From Ensifer canadensis (GTDB lineage: Bacteria > Pseudomonadota > Alphaproteobacteria > Rhizobiales > Rhizobiaceae): a DNA stretch of 64,000 bases. A program made the translations under genes and the position numbers. Position 1 is the first letter of the stretch, and each line of letters opens with the position of its first letter. Of the stretch, positions 45,286 through 56,835 are shown piece by piece. Under the pieces are notes generated by a model. The model was not told the DNA's origin, searched no databases, and saw only the letters and a program-made list of their open reading frames with translations. The stretch lies in contig NZ_CP083370.1 in NCBI RefSeq assembly GCF_017488845.2, forward strand, positions 1,178,001-1,242,000, written 5' to 3'.

Positions 45286-46299
45286 ATGCATTTGCCAGCT
45301 CCGGCTCTGTCAACACCGCTTCGGATCGGGAATATCGAAATCCGCAACCGGGTGGCGCTCGCCCCGATGTCTGGCGTCACGGACCTGCCATTCCGCACCT
45401 TTGCCTGGCGCTTCGGCGCAGGGTTCGTCGTGACGGAAATGGTGGCGAGCCGCGAACTGGTCGGCAACGCGTCGGAATCCTGGGCCAGGCTGAAGAACTC
45501 CGGCATCAAGCCGCATATTGTTCAGCTTGCCGGACGTGAGGCCCATTGGATGGCCGAGGCGGCAAAAATCGCTGCCGCTAATGGCGCCGACGTCATCGAT
45601 ATCAACATGGGCTGCCCGGCAAAGAAGGTGACGGGTGGCTATTCCGGCTCGGCGCTGATGCGCGATCCTGACCATGCTCTGTCCCTGGTCGAGGCAACGG
45701 TCAACGCCGTGGATGTACCGGTCACGCTGAAGATGCGGCTTGGCTGGGACGAAAACTCGATCAATGCGCCGCTGATTGCAAGAAGGGCGCAGGAGGCCGG
45801 TGTCCAGGCGATTACCGTGCACGGCCGCACCCGGATGCAGTTCTACACCGGCAGGGCCGATTGGGATGCGATCCGCGCCGTGCGCGAGGTCATTTCCGTG
45901 CCGCTGGTTGCCAATGGCGACGTCGATACGGTGGCGGATGCCGAAGAGATCCTCAGGCGCTCCGGCGCCGACGCCGTCATGGCCGGGCGGTCTTCGCAGG
46001 GCCGTCCTTGGCATGTCGGCGTTCTCGCTGGCGCGTCAAGCCATCCCGACCAGGCTGAGATCGCCGACATTTTCGTGGAGCACTATGAGATGATGCTCGA
46101 ATTTTACGGTGCCGACACGGGCCTGAGGCATGCACGCAAGCATGTCGGCTGGTATCTCGACCGTTTCGCACCTGATCTTGCCGGGGCAGAGAAGGGGGCG
46201 ATCCTGACATCGACCGATGCCAGATCAGTCGCCGCGCGCGCATCCGATGCAATTCAAAGTTCGCTTGCGACCTTCTCTGGCGAAGGGATCGCCGCATGA
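45286..46299 (+). CDS. dusB: tRNA-dihydrouridine synthase (NifR3/DusB)
   Basis: 337 aa from ATG 45286; an in-frame ATG at 45271 adds five residues and cannot be excluded, as neither has a strong ribosome-binding site. FMN-binding TIM barrel with [33 protein letters not shown] (the catalytic Cys is in GCPAKK), [27 protein letters not shown] and VVANGDVDT. It reduces uridines in tRNA D-loops. The nifR3-ntrB-ntrC order is classic; its stop overlaps ntrB. Confidence 0.94.
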   Translation: MHLPAPALSTPLRIGNIEIRNRVALAPMSGVTDLPFRTFAWRFGAGFVVTEMVASRELVGNASESWARLKNSGIKPHIVQLAGREAHWMAEAAKIAAANGADVIDINMGCPAKKVTGGYSGSALMRDPDHALSLVEATVNAVDVPVTLKMRLGWDENSINAPLIARRAQEAGVQAITVHGRTRMQFYTGRADWDAIRAVREVISVPLVANGDVDTVADAEEILRRSGADAVMAGRSSQGRPWHVGVLAGASSHPDQAEIADIFVEHYEMMLEFYGADTGLRHARKHVGWYLDRFAPDLAGAEKGAILTSTDARSVAARASDAIQSSLATFSGEGIAA

Positions 46300-47450
46300 C
46301 CGAAAAACCCAATCCGGAAGCCTTGGCTGCTGCCAACGGGCTGTCGATGGCGGTGCTGAATGCCATTCAAAATCCGGTGATCCTTGTCGATGAGAACGGT
46401 CTCGTCGCCTTCGCCAACTGGGAAGCGGAGTCCTTTTTCGGTGCCAGCGCCAATCATCTGGCCCGGCACGATATCAGCGCCTTCATTCCGTTTGGCAGCC
46501 CACTTCTGACGTTGATCGAGCAGGTGCGCGAGCGCAGGGCCCCGGTCAACGAGTATCGCGTCGATCTCAGTTCGCCGCGGCTGGGCGCCGACAAGCTGGT
46601 TGATCTCTATGTGGCGCCAGTCATTTCGGAGCCCGGCTCCGTCGTGGTCGTCTTCCAGGAGCGGTCGATGGCCGACAAGATCGATCGCCAGCTGACACAT
46701 CGGACGGCGGCGCGGTCGGTCACCGGCCTTGCCTCGATGTTAGCGCACGAGATCAAGAACCCGCTTTCCGGCATTCGAGGGGCCGCGCAATTGCTTGAGA
46801 CTTCCGTCAACGACGAGGATCGGGCGCTGACGCGGTTGATCTGCGACGAGACCGACCGGATCGTCTCGCTGGTCGATCGGATGGAAGTGTTTTCCGACGA
46901 GAGACCCGTCGATCGCGTGCCGCTCAACATTCACTCGGTGCTCGATCATGTGAAGGCGATCGCCAAGGCGGGCTTTGCGCGCCGGATCAAGGTGACGGAG
47001 AATTACGATCCATCGCTTCCGTCGGTCTTTGCCAACCGCGACCAGCTCGTGCAGGTGTTTCTCAATCTCGTCAAGAACGCAGCGGAAGCGATCGGTGATC
47101 GCCACGAAGGCGAGATCATGCTGACGACCGCCTACAGGCCCGGTATCCGGCTTTCGGTCGCGGGCACCCGAGAAAAAATCTCGCTGCCGCTCGAATTCTG
47201 CGTGCATGACAATGGTCCCGGCGTTCCTTCTGACTTGCTGCCGCATCTGTTCGATCCGTTCATTACGACCAAGACCAATGGTTCGGGCCTCGGACTGGCG
47301 CTCGTCGCCAAAATCATCGGCGGCCATGGCGGCATCGTCGAATGCGACAGCCAGCAGAACCGCACGACTTTCCGCGTCCTGATGCCGGCCTCCAAGGGGC
47401 AGGCGGCGGACGAAGACGAACTGCCTATGACAAAAGGAAACATTGCATGA
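46296..47450 (+). CDS. ntrB: Nitrogen regulation sensor histidine kinase NtrB
   Basis: 384 aa cytoplasmic kinase. An N-terminal PAS-like domain ([20 protein letters not shown]) precedes the H-box [21 protein letters not shown] (His near residue 151), and the ATPase has [13 protein letters not shown] (N box), HDNGPGVP (G1), FDPFITTK (F) and [13 protein letters not shown] (G2). With PII control it phosphorylates NtrC when nitrogen is limiting. Coupled by four-base overlaps to dusB and ntrC. Confidence 0.96.
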   Translation: MTEKPNPEALAAANGLSMAVLNAIQNPVILVDENGLVAFANWEAESFFGASANHLARHDISAFIPFGSPLLTLIEQVRERRAPVNEYRVDLSSPRLGADKLVDLYVAPVISEPGSVVVVFQERSMADKIDRQLTHRTAARSVTGLASMLAHEIKNPLSGIRGAAQLLETSVNDEDRALTRLICDETDRIVSLVDRMEVFSDERPVDRVPLNIHSVLDHVKAIAKAGFARRIKVTENYDPSLPSVFANRDQLVQVFLNLVKNAAEAIGDRHEGEIMLTTAYRPGIRLSVAGTREKISLPLEFCVHDNGPGVPSDLLPHLFDPFITTKTNGSGLGLALVAKIIGGHGGIVECDSQQNRTTFRVLMPASKGQAADEDELPMTKGNIA

Positions 47451-48901
47451 CGGGTGCCACCATCCTCGTCGCGGATGACGACGCAGCCATTCGCACCGTG
47501 CTCAATCAGGCGCTGAGCCGCGCCGGCTACGATGTCCGGATCACGTCGAATGCGGCCACGCTCTGGCGCTGGATTTCCGCCGGCGATGGTGATCTTGTCG
47601 TCACCGACGTTGTCATGCCCGACGAGAATGCATTCGATCTGCTGCCGCGCATCAAGAAGGCGCGTCCCGATCTGCCGGTTCTTGTCATGAGCGCGCAGAA
47701 CACGTTCATGACGGCGATCAAGGCCTCCGAAAAAGGCGCCTATGATTATCTGCCGAAGCCCTTTGACCTGACCGAGCTGATCGGCATCATCGGTCGGGCG
47801 CTGGCCGAACCGAAGCGCCGCCCGTCCAAGGTCGACGACGATTCGCAGGATGGCATGCCGCTCGTCGGTCGCTCGGCAGCGATGCAGGAAATCTACCGGG
47901 TTCTCGCCCGCCTGATGCAGACCGATCTGACGCTGATGATCACCGGCGAATCCGGCACGGGCAAGGAACTGGTGGCACGCGCACTGCATGACTACGGCAA
48001 GCGCCGCAACGGCCCCTTCGTTGCGATCAATATGGCGGCAATCCCGCGCGATCTGATCGAATCGGAATTGTTCGGTCACGAAAAGGGCGCCTTCACCGGC
48101 GCCCAGACGCGTTCGACCGGTCGTTTCGAGCAGGCCGAAGGCGGCACGCTGTTCCTCGACGAAATCGGTGACATGCCGATGGACGCACAGACGCGGTTGC
48201 TGCGTGTGCTGCAACAGGGCGAGTACACGACGGTTGGCGGTCGCACGCCGATCCGCTCCGATGTGCGCATCGTCGCGGCAACCAACAAGGACCTGAAGCA
48301 GTCGATCAACCAAGGTCTCTTCCGCGAGGACCTGTACTATCGGTTGAATGTGGTGCCGCTGCGCCTGCCGCCGCTGCGCGACCGCGCGGAAGACATTCCC
48401 GATCTTGTGCGCCACTTCGTGCAGCAGGCCGAGAAGGAAGGTCTGGACGTCAAGCGTTTCGATCAGGAAGCGCTCGAACTGATGAAGGCGCATCCGTGGC
48501 CGGGCAACGTGCGCGAGCTCGAAAACCTCGTGCGCCGACTGACTGCGCTTTACCCGCAGGACGTCATCACGCGGGAAATCATCGAAAACGAGTTGCGCTC
48601 GGAGATCCCCGACAGTCCGATTGGAAAAACACAGGCGCGCAGCGGTTCCCTTTCGATCTCGCAGGCGGTCGAGGAGAACATGCGGCAATATTTCGCCGGC
48701 TTCGGTGACGCGCTTCCACCGAGCGGTCTTTACGAGCGTGTGCTTGCCGAGATGGAGTATCCGCTGATTCTTGCGGCTTTGACGGCGACGCGCGGAAACC
48801 AGATCAAGGCGGCCGATCTGCTCGGGCTCAACCGCAACACGCTGCGCAAGAAGATCCGCGAACTCGGCGTGTCAGTCTATCGCAGTTCACGCACGGCTTG
48901 A
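47447..48901 (+). CDS. ntrC: Nitrogen regulator NtrC (sigma-54 activator)
   Basis: 484 aa. Receiver domain ([14 protein letters not shown]; phosphorylated Asp in [14 protein letters not shown]; Lys in LPKPFDL), the AAA+ domain with Walker [15 protein letters not shown], an intact sigma-54 contact loop GAFTGA, Walker [14 protein letters not shown], and a C-terminal Fis-type helix-turn-helix [20 protein letters not shown]. It activates nitrogen-assimilation genes through RpoN. Last gene of dusB-ntrB-ntrC. Confidence 0.97.
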   Translation: MTGATILVADDDAAIRTVLNQALSRAGYDVRITSNAATLWRWISAGDGDLVVTDVVMPDENAFDLLPRIKKARPDLPVLVMSAQNTFMTAIKASEKGAYDYLPKPFDLTELIGIIGRALAEPKRRPSKVDDDSQDGMPLVGRSAAMQEIYRVLARLMQTDLTLMITGESGTGKELVARALHDYGKRRNGPFVAINMAAIPRDLIESELFGHEKGAFTGAQTRSTGRFEQAEGGTLFLDEIGDMPMDAQTRLLRVLQQGEYTTVGGRTPIRSDVRIVAATNKDLKQSINQGLFREDLYYRLNVVPLRLPPLRDRAEDIPDLVRHFVQQAEKEGLDVKRFDQEALELMKAHPWPGNVRELENLVRRLTALYPQDVITREIIENELRSEIPDSPIGKTQARSGSLSISQAVEENMRQYFAGFGDALPPSGLYERVLAEMEYPLILAALTATRGNQIKAADLLGLNRNTLRKKIRELGVSVYRSSRTA

Positions 48902-49113
48902 CTTGGTCACAGCCACCGTTGCATTTTCGACACAATACGTTGCTTGAACGTGTTATGACCGCCGAGTCGAGCGGTGTTGCGCTGCTTTGCCTGGCCGTTG
49001 GAGCTGTGGCTCATGCGCAACAGCCCCGATTGACGGTCCGGTCAATACCTTGACCCGGAATGTGAGTGAGAATTGCCGGTGCCCACGGGCGTCGGTTGGG
49101 GGAATGTCTTTAT

Positions 49114-51384
49114 ATGGTGGACGCAATGGCCTTGCCGCTGGGGACAGATGACGGAGTCGCGGCGCAGGACCGCCGCGCGTCCTTTGCCCTGCCGGGCCTC
49201 ATGCTGGCGATCGGTGCCCTGGTCTGCGCAACCCTATCGCTGCTCGTTTTGCTTGGGCTGACGCCGATCAGACTGGAGCGCAACGTCTTCATCGCCTGCG
49301 CGGCGATCAACGGCCTGTTCGTGATCGGCCTGATCTACCTCATCGTTCGCGAGATCCTCAGATTGCTTCGCGCGCGTCGCAAGGGCCGCGCTGCCGCACG
49401 GCTTCACGTGCGCATCGTCGCGCTGTTTTCGATCGTCGCCATCACGCCTGCCATTCTGGTCGCGATCTTCGCCAGCATAACGCTGGATGTCGGCCTTGAC
49501 CGCTGGTTCTCGCTGCGGACGCAAGCGATCGTTCGCTCGTCGATCAGCGTCGCCCAAGCCTATGTGCTGGAAAATGCCAGCTATCTGCAGGGCCAGACCG
49601 TGTCGATGGCGAACGATCTGGAGCGCAATCGGCAACTCTACAGCCTCGACCGAACCGGCTTTACCGAGCTGGTGACGCGCCAGGCGAGGGGCCGCGGCAT
49701 GCTTGGCGCCTTCCTCGTCCGTGCCGATGGTAGCGCCATTCTCCAGGCCAATATCTCGACGGAGAAGCCCTTGCCGGCCATCCCGCCGGACGCGCTGAAA
49801 AGCTCGGTTTCCGGCCAGCCGACATTGATACCACCAGGGATTACCAACCTGGTGGGGGCGGTGATCCCGCTTGACGACATTCCCGGCACCTATCTCTACA
49901 CCGTTCGTAACGTCGATCCGGAAGTGATGCGTTCGCTGCGGCTGATGGAAGAAAACACCGCCGAATATAAGACCCTAGAGGCGGGCCGCGCCTTCACGCA
50001 GATCGCCTTCGGCGTTCTCTACATCGGCTTTGCGCTGATCGTGCTGCTGGCGGCGATCTGGACGGCAATCGCGGTTGCCGACCGTATCGTTCGGCCGATC
50101 CGGCAACTGATCGGCGCCGCCGACAGCGTTGCCTCGGGCAATCTCGACGTCGTGGTGCCGGTGCGTGCCGTCGACGGCGACGTCGGCAATCTTTCGCGCA
50201 CGTTCAACAAGATGGTCTCCGAAATCCGCACCCAGCAGGAGCAGATTCTGGAGGCCAAGGATGAGGTCGATCATCGGCGGCGGTTCATCGAGGCCGTGCT
50301 TTCAGGCGTGACGGCAGCTGTCATCGGCGTCGGCCGCGATCGGCAGATCACCATTGCCAACTCTTCTTCAGAAGAGTTTCTGAAAAAGACAGCGCCGGAT
50401 CTGCTCGGTGCCGATCTGCGCGCGGTTGCGCCTGAGATCGAGGAAGTGCTGGTCGAAGCTGAAAGCCGGTACCGCAACAACTTCCGCAAGCAGATCAACA
50501 TCATGCGCGGCGGAACCGAGCGCACGCTGAACGTCCAGGTGACGCGTGAAGAGGGCGGCGAGGCAAACGAATCCTACGTCATCACCATCGACGACATCAC
50601 AGATCTCGTAATCGCACAGCGCTCGACCGCCTGGGCCGATGTCGCGCGCCGCATCGCACATGAAATCAAGAACCCGCTGACGCCGATCCAGCTTTCTGCC
50701 GAACGTCTGAAGCGTCGCTACGGCAAGCAGATCGACCAGGAAGACAGGGTCGTCTTCGATCAATGCACCGACACGATTGTCAGGCAGGTCGAGGATATCG
50801 GCCGAATGGTCGACGAGTTTTCTGCCTTTGCCCGCATGCCGAAGCCGACGAAGGAGAAGGTGGATCTGCGCGCCATCCTGAAGGACGCGGTCTTCCTGCG
50901 CGAAATGGGCAACAACCACATCAGCTTCATTCGCGATTTTGGCAACGAGCCGCTTGAGGGCATGTTCGATGGCCGCATGCTCGGCCAGGCTTTCGGCAAT
51001 ATCGTCAAGAATGCCGTGGAGTCGATCGAAGCGGTGCCGACGGACGCTGTCCGTGGCGAGCCGAAAGTGCACGTACGGAGCCAACGGGACGGAACCAGCG
51101 GCCGGTTTGTCGTCGATGTCATCGACAATGGCAAAGGCCTGCCGACCGAGAACCGGCATAGAATTTTAGAACCGTATATGACGATGCGCGAGAAGGGCAC
51201 GGGCCTTGGCCTCGCCATCGTCAAGAAGATCATTGAGGACCATGACGGACAACTGGAATTGCACGACGCACCGGCCGATTTCGATGGCGGCGTCGGAGCA
51301 ATGATCCGCGTGATCCTGCCGCCCGCCGGAGAAGCCGGGGGCGAAGACACTTTGAAGGGTAAGGGTACGAGCGATGGCCGCTGA
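49114..51384 (+). CDS. ntrY: Sensor histidine kinase NtrY
   Basis: 756 aa from ATG 49114 (MVDAMALPLG). Three N-terminal transmembrane helices (FALPGLMLAIGALV..., NVFIACAAINGLFVIGLIYL, IVALFSIVAITPAILVAIF), a periplasmic sensor region, another helix (FGVLYIGFALIVLLAAIW), HAMP (ADRIVRPIRQLIGAADSV), PAS (GVTAAVIGVGRDRQITIANS), H-box [20 protein letters not shown], and HATPase (GNIVKNAVESIE, DNGKGLP, GTGLGLAIVKKI). Partner of NtrX; linked in alphaproteobacteria to nitrogen, envelope and redox responses. Overlaps ntrX by 11 bp. Confidence 0.95.
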   Translation: MVDAMALPLGTDDGVAAQDRRASFALPGLMLAIGALVCATLSLLVLLGLTPIRLERNVFIACAAINGLFVIGLIYLIVREILRLLRARRKGRAAARLHVRIVALFSIVAITPAILVAIFASITLDVGLDRWFSLRTQAIVRSSISVAQAYVLENASYLQGQTVSMANDLERNRQLYSLDRTGFTELVTRQARGRGMLGAFLVRADGSAILQANISTEKPLPAIPPDALKSSVSGQPTLIPPGITNLVGAVIPLDDIPGTYLYTVRNVDPEVMRSLRLMEENTAEYKTLEAGRAFTQIAFGVLYIGFALIVLLAAIWTAIAVADRIVRPIRQLIGAADSVASGNLDVVVPVRAVDGDVGNLSRTFNKMVSEIRTQQEQILEAKDEVDHRRRFIEAVLSGVTAAVIGVGRDRQITIANSSSEEFLKKTAPDLLGADLRAVAPEIEEVLVEAESRYRNNFRKQINIMRGGTERTLNVQVTREEGGEANESYVITIDDITDLVIAQRSTAWADVARRIAHEIKNPLTPIQLSAERLKRRYGKQIDQEDRVVFDQCTDTIVRQVEDIGRMVDEFSAFARMPKPTKEKVDLRAILKDAVFLREMGNNHISFIRDFGNEPLEGMFDGRMLGQAFGNIVKNAVESIEAVPTDAVRGEPKVHVRSQRDGTSGRFVVDVIDNGKGLPTENRHRILEPYMTMREKGTGLGLAIVKKIIEDHDGQLELHDAPADFDGGVGAMIRVILPPAGEAGGEDTLKGKGTSDGR

Positions 51385-52738
51385 CATTCTGGTTGTGGAC
51401 GATGAGGAAGACATTCGCGAGATCGTATCCGGCATCTTGTCCGACGAGGGGCACGAGACCCGAACGGCTTTCGACAGCGACAGTGCGCTCGCAGCGATCA
51501 GCGACCGCGTGCCGCGGCTCGTCTTTCTCGATATCTGGATGCAGGGCAGCCGCCTCGACGGCCTCGCTTTGCTCGACGAGATCAAGGGACGCCATCCCGA
51601 TTTGCCTGTTGTCATGATCTCGGGTCACGGCAACATCGAGACGGCCGTCAACGCCATCAAGCGCGGCGCCTATGATTTCATCGAGAAGCCGTTCAAGGCC
51701 GACCGTCTGATCCTGATCGCCGAGCGCGCGCTCGAGAACTCCAAGCTGAAGCGCGAAGTCTCGGAGCTGAAGAAGAAGTCGGGCGACCCGGTCGAGCTGA
51801 TCGGTACCTCCGTTGCCGTTTCGCAACTCCGGCAGACCGTCGAAAAGGTCGCGCCGACCAACAGCCGCATCATGATCCAGGGACCGTCCGGCTCCGGCAA
51901 GGAGCTGGTGGCGCGCATGATCCACCGCAAGTCGACACGCTCGACCGGGCCGTTCGTGGCGTTGAACGCTGCGGCGATCACACCCGACAGGATGGAGATC
52001 GCGCTTTTCGGAACCGAGGGAACGCCGGGGCAGCCGCGCAGAACGGGTGCGCTCGAAGAGGCACATGGCGGCATCCTCTATCTCGACGAGGTCGGCGAAA
52101 TGCCGCGTGAAACGCAAAACAAGATCCTGCGTGTTCTCGTCGATCAGCAGTTCGAACGGGTCGGCGGCACCAAGCGCGTCAAGGTCGATGTCCGCATCAT
52201 CTCCTCGACAGCCTACAACCTCGAAAATATGATCTCCGAAGGTCTTTTCCGCGAAGATCTCTTCCACCGGCTCGCGGTCATCCCCGTGCGGGTGCCGGCG
52301 CTGGCCGAGCGCCGTGAGGACATTCCGTTTCTCGTCGATATGTTCATGCGCCAGGTCAGCGAGCAGGCGGGCATTCGCCCGCGCAAGATCGGCGACGATG
52401 CGCTTGCCGTGCTGCAGGCCCACGACTGGCCGGGCAACATTCGCCAGCTGCGCAACAATATCGAGCGCCTGATGATCCTTGCCCGCAGCGACGGTCCTGA
52501 CACGCCGATCTCGGCCGACATGCTGCCGACCGAGGTTGGCGATACCTTGCCGAAGATCTCCGCGCAGGGCGACCAGCACATCATGACGCTGCCGCTGCGC
52601 GAGGCTCGCGAAATGTTCGAGCGCGATTATCTGATCGCTCAGATCAACCGATTCGGCGGCAATATTTCCCGCACCGCCGAATTCGTTGGAATGGAGCGGT
52701 CGGCGCTTCATCGCAAGCTAAAGTCGCTGGGCGTTTGA
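51374..52738 (+). CDS. ntrX: Response regulator NtrX
   Basis: 454 aa. Receiver (ILVVDDEEDIREIVSGIL; Asp in LVFLDIWMQGSRLDG; Lys in FIEKPFKAD), AAA+ domain with Walker A QGPSGSGKELVARMI and Walker B GGILYLDEVGEMPRE, and a C-terminal helix-turn-helix (GGNISRTAEFVGMERSALHR). The GAFTGA loop that contacts sigma-54 is missing: the segment reads FGTEGTPGQPRRTGALEEA, about four residues shorter than in NtrC. It therefore probably does not activate RpoN promoters directly, as described for other alphaproteobacterial NtrX proteins. Confidence 0.95.
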   Translation: MAADILVVDDEEDIREIVSGILSDEGHETRTAFDSDSALAAISDRVPRLVFLDIWMQGSRLDGLALLDEIKGRHPDLPVVMISGHGNIETAVNAIKRGAYDFIEKPFKADRLILIAERALENSKLKREVSELKKKSGDPVELIGTSVAVSQLRQTVEKVAPTNSRIMIQGPSGSGKELVARMIHRKSTRSTGPFVALNAAAITPDRMEIALFGTEGTPGQPRRTGALEEAHGGILYLDEVGEMPRETQNKILRVLVDQQFERVGGTKRVKVDVRIISSTAYNLENMISEGLFREDLFHRLAVIPVRVPALAERREDIPFLVDMFMRQVSEQAGIRPRKIGDDALAVLQAHDWPGNIRQLRNNIERLMILARSDGPDTPISADMLPTEVGDTLPKISAQGDQHIMTLPLREAREMFERDYLIAQINRFGGNISRTAEFVGMERSALHRKLKSLGV

Positions 52739-52790
52739 GCGGTAAACTTCTTCCGGCTGGTGGCCGCCTGTTCCTGGGTGAAAGAACGAC

Positions 52791-54167
52791 ATGAAGGTGA
52801 TCATTTGTGGTGCGGGGCAGGTCGGCTACGGCATCGCCGAACGGCTTGCTCAGGAAGACAATGACGTCTCGGTGATCGACACCTCGGCGGCGTTGATTGC
52901 CAACATTACCGAAAGCCTCGATGTGCGCGGCTATGTTGGACACGGCGCCCATCCGGATGTGCTGGCAAAAGCCGGTGCCGACCAGGCCGACATGCTGATT
53001 GCGGTCACGCTGTTCGACGAAGTCAACATCGTCGCCTGCGAAGTGGCGCATGCGATCTTCAGCGTGCCGACCAAGGTCGCCCGTATCAGAGCGCAGAATT
53101 ATCTGGCGCCGGAATACGCCAACCTGTTCTCCCGCGAGAACGTCCCGATCGATGTGACCATTTCGCCCGAGGTCGAAGTCGGGCGATTGGTGCTTCGGCG
53201 CATTTCGTTCCCCGGCGCTACGGATGTTGTGCGCTTTGCCGACGACCGTATTGCCATGGTGGCGATCGAGTGCATGGAAGACTGCCCGGTCGTCGACACG
53301 CCGCTGCAGCAGCTGAGCGAGCTGTTTCCCGATCTGCAGGCAACCGTGACCGGCATCTTCCGCAACGGCAAGCTGATCGTGCCGCATTCGACGGATCAAT
53401 TGCAGACCGGCGACCTTGCCTATGTTGTCTGCGACCGGGATCATGCGCGCCGGACACTGTCTCTGTTCGGCCACGAAGAACAGGAAGCGCGTCGTATCGT
53501 CATCCTCGGCGGCGGCAATATCGGCTATTTCGTCGCCAAGGCGATCGAGGAAAACCAGCCGAGAACCCGCGTCAAGCTGATCGAAAGCGACCGCGACCGA
53601 GCCGTGATGATGGCTGACAAGCTCAGCAACACGGTCGTCCTCAACGGTTCGGCGATGGATCAGCGCATCCTGATGCAGGCCGACGTGCAGGACGCAGACC
53701 TGGTCGTGGCGCTGACCAACAACGACCAGATCAATATCCTCGGCAGCATGATGGCAAAACGCCTCGGTGCCAAATCGACACTCGTCCTGATCAACGAGCC
53801 GTCCTACCAGGACTTCGCGGGAACCGCCGGCGTTGATGCCTATATCAACCCGCGTGCGGTCACGATCTCGCGCGTTCTCCAGCATGTGCGCAAGGGGCGC
53901 ATCCGCTCGGTCTATGCCGTCCAGAAGGGGATGGCGGAAGTGATCGAAGCAGAAGCGCTGGAGACGTCGCCGCTGGTCGGCAAGGCGCTACGCGAGCTGG
54001 ATCTGCCCGACGGCATCCGCATCGGCGCCCTCTACCGGGACCAGACATTCATTCGCCCGCACGGTGACACCAAGATCAAGGCCAAGGACCGCGTGGTGCT
54101 CTTTGCGTCTGCCGATTCGGTGCGCCATGTCGAGCAGCTTTTCCGCGTCAGCATCCAGTTCTTCTGA
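52791..54167 (+). CDS. trkA: Trk potassium uptake regulatory protein TrkA
   Basis: 458 aa, cytoplasmic. Two RCK modules: VIICGAGQVGYGIAERLAQ at residues 2-20 and IVILGGGNIGYFVAKAIEE near 234, each an NAD-binding Rossmann fold followed by a TrkA-C domain (SFPGATDVVRFADDRIAMV; the second ends KAKDRVVLFASADSVRHVEQ). It gates the TrkH/TrkG potassium channel. It follows ntrX and may be in the same transcript. Confidence 0.95.
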   Translation: MKVIICGAGQVGYGIAERLAQEDNDVSVIDTSAALIANITESLDVRGYVGHGAHPDVLAKAGADQADMLIAVTLFDEVNIVACEVAHAIFSVPTKVARIRAQNYLAPEYANLFSRENVPIDVTISPEVEVGRLVLRRISFPGATDVVRFADDRIAMVAIECMEDCPVVDTPLQQLSELFPDLQATVTGIFRNGKLIVPHSTDQLQTGDLAYVVCDRDHARRTLSLFGHEEQEARRIVILGGGNIGYFVAKAIEENQPRTRVKLIESDRDRAVMMADKLSNTVVLNGSAMDQRILMQADVQDADLVVALTNNDQINILGSMMAKRLGAKSTLVLINEPSYQDFAGTAGVDAYINPRAVTISRVLQHVRKGRIRSVYAVQKGMAEVIEAEALETSPLVGKALRELDLPDGIRIGALYRDQTFIRPHGDTKIKAKDRVVLFASADSVRHVEQLFRVSIQFF

Positions 54168-54182
54168 GGTCAAACAAAAGCC

Positions 54183-55046
54183 ATGCCGAGAATTGCCTAT
54201 GTCAACGGCGCCTACGTGCCGCACGCCGATGCTGCCATCCACATCGAAGACCGCGGCTACCAGTTCGCCGACGGGGTCTACGAAGTCTGCGAGATCCGTC
54301 ATGGCTTCATCGTCGATCTGACCCGGCATCTCGACCGCCTCAGCAGATCCTTAAGCGAACTTCGCATCGATTGGCCGATGAGCCGAGCCGCGCTGATCCA
54401 CGTTATCCGCGAGGTGCTGCGCCGCAACCGGGTGCGAAACGGCCTGTTCTACATGCAGGTGACGCGTGGTACCGCGCGCCGCGATCACGTGTTTCCGGCA
54501 AAGGGTACTGTGCCGACCATCGTGGTGACGGCGAAACGCACCGATGCCGCAGTGATCGCCAGGAAAAATGCCGAAGGCATCTCCGCGATCACGGTTCCGG
54601 AGAACCGCTGGGATCGCGTCGACATCAAGTCGGTCGGCTTGTTGCCGAACGTGCTTGCCCGCCAGAGGGCCAAGGAGGAGGGCGCCCACGAGGCGATCTT
54701 CGTCGACCCCGATGGTACGGTGAAAGAGGGCGCCGCCACCAACGTCTGGATCGTCGATCGCGACGGCGTGCTGCGCACGCGCCCGGCCGATCACGGTATC
54801 CTGAGAGGCATCACCCGCACGACCCTGATGGACGTCGCAGCACCTCTTGGCATCAGGATCGAGGAAAGAGCATTCACCGTCGACGACATGCTCGCAGCCC
54901 GCGAAGTCTTCATCACTGCCGCCACGAGCATCTGTTTTCCGGTCGTTTCCATCGACGGCAAACCGATCGGCAACGGTCATCCGGGAAGCATAGCACAGAA
55001 TATTCGTGAAGCCTTTTTCGGCGTTGCGGAAAAGACATTGATTTGA
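54183..55046 (+). CDS. dat: D-amino-acid transaminase
   Basis: 287 aa class IV PLP aminotransferase. RIAYVNGAYVPHADAAIHIEDRG at the start, YQFADGVYEVCEIRHG, the Schiff-base Lys in RVDIKSVGLLPNVLARQRAK, the Glu in DGTVKEGAATNVWIVD and FITAATSICFPVVSIDGK are the D-alanine/branched-chain transaminase pattern, closer to D-amino-acid enzymes. It would interconvert D-alanine and D-glutamate for cell-wall use. Fifteen bases after trkA. Confidence 0.9.
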   Translation: MPRIAYVNGAYVPHADAAIHIEDRGYQFADGVYEVCEIRHGFIVDLTRHLDRLSRSLSELRIDWPMSRAALIHVIREVLRRNRVRNGLFYMQVTRGTARRDHVFPAKGTVPTIVVTAKRTDAAVIARKNAEGISAITVPENRWDRVDIKSVGLLPNVLARQRAKEEGAHEAIFVDPDGTVKEGAATNVWIVDRDGVLRTRPADHGILRGITRTTLMDVAAPLGIRIEERAFTVDDMLAAREVFITAATSICFPVVSIDGKPIGNGHPGSIAQNIREAFFGVAEKTLI

Positions 55047-55156
55047 TACCAAACTGACAGAGGTGTCGGGGGAAGCGTACTTGTGACGCCTCTGATTGAA
55101 AAAATAGACAAAATGCACCGGCGCGAGACGTCGGCAAATAAGAAAGAATCGGCGCG

Positions 55157-55399
55157 ATGGCGGAACGTTCTCAGAACTTGCAGGATCTTTTTCTCAATAC
55201 GGTCCGCAAACAGAAGATTTCTCTGACAATTTTTCTTATCAATGGCGTCAAATTGACGGGCGTCGTCACGTCTTTTGACAATTTCTGTGTGTTGTTGCGC
55301 CGCGATGGTCATTCGCAGCTCGTCTACAAGCACGCGATCTCGACCATCATGCCGGGCCAGCCGCTGCAGATGTTCGAGAACGAAGAAGCCGCATCCTGA
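55157..55399 (+). CDS. hfq: RNA chaperone Hfq
   Basis: 80 aa, normal rhizobial length. Sm1 motif ([38 protein letters not shown]) and Sm2 YKHAISTI are intact. It forms a hexamer that pairs small RNAs with mRNAs, including nitrogen-fixation and transport regulators. Preceded by a 110-bp gap with an AGAGGTGTC/GACGCCTCT stem (55060-55096) and followed by hflX. Confidence 0.97.
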
Positions 55400-55477
55400 C
55401 GGGACGTTAGGCACATTACCAAACGGGATTCAAAGTCGTCGTCGATCATTCCGGAGCTTGAAACGCTCCGCGACGAC

Positions 55478-56803
<1,326 letters not shown>

Positions 56804-56811
56804 GATCTTCT

Positions 56812-56835
56812 GCCTGAGGCGCTATCGCCTCAGGC
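56812..56835. terminator. Bidirectional terminator between hflX and mazG
   Basis: GCCTGAGGCG (56812-56821) pairs perfectly with CGCCTCAGGC (56826-56835) around CTAT. It contains the mazG stop, so it sits at the 3' ends of both converging genes. Confidence 0.65.
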
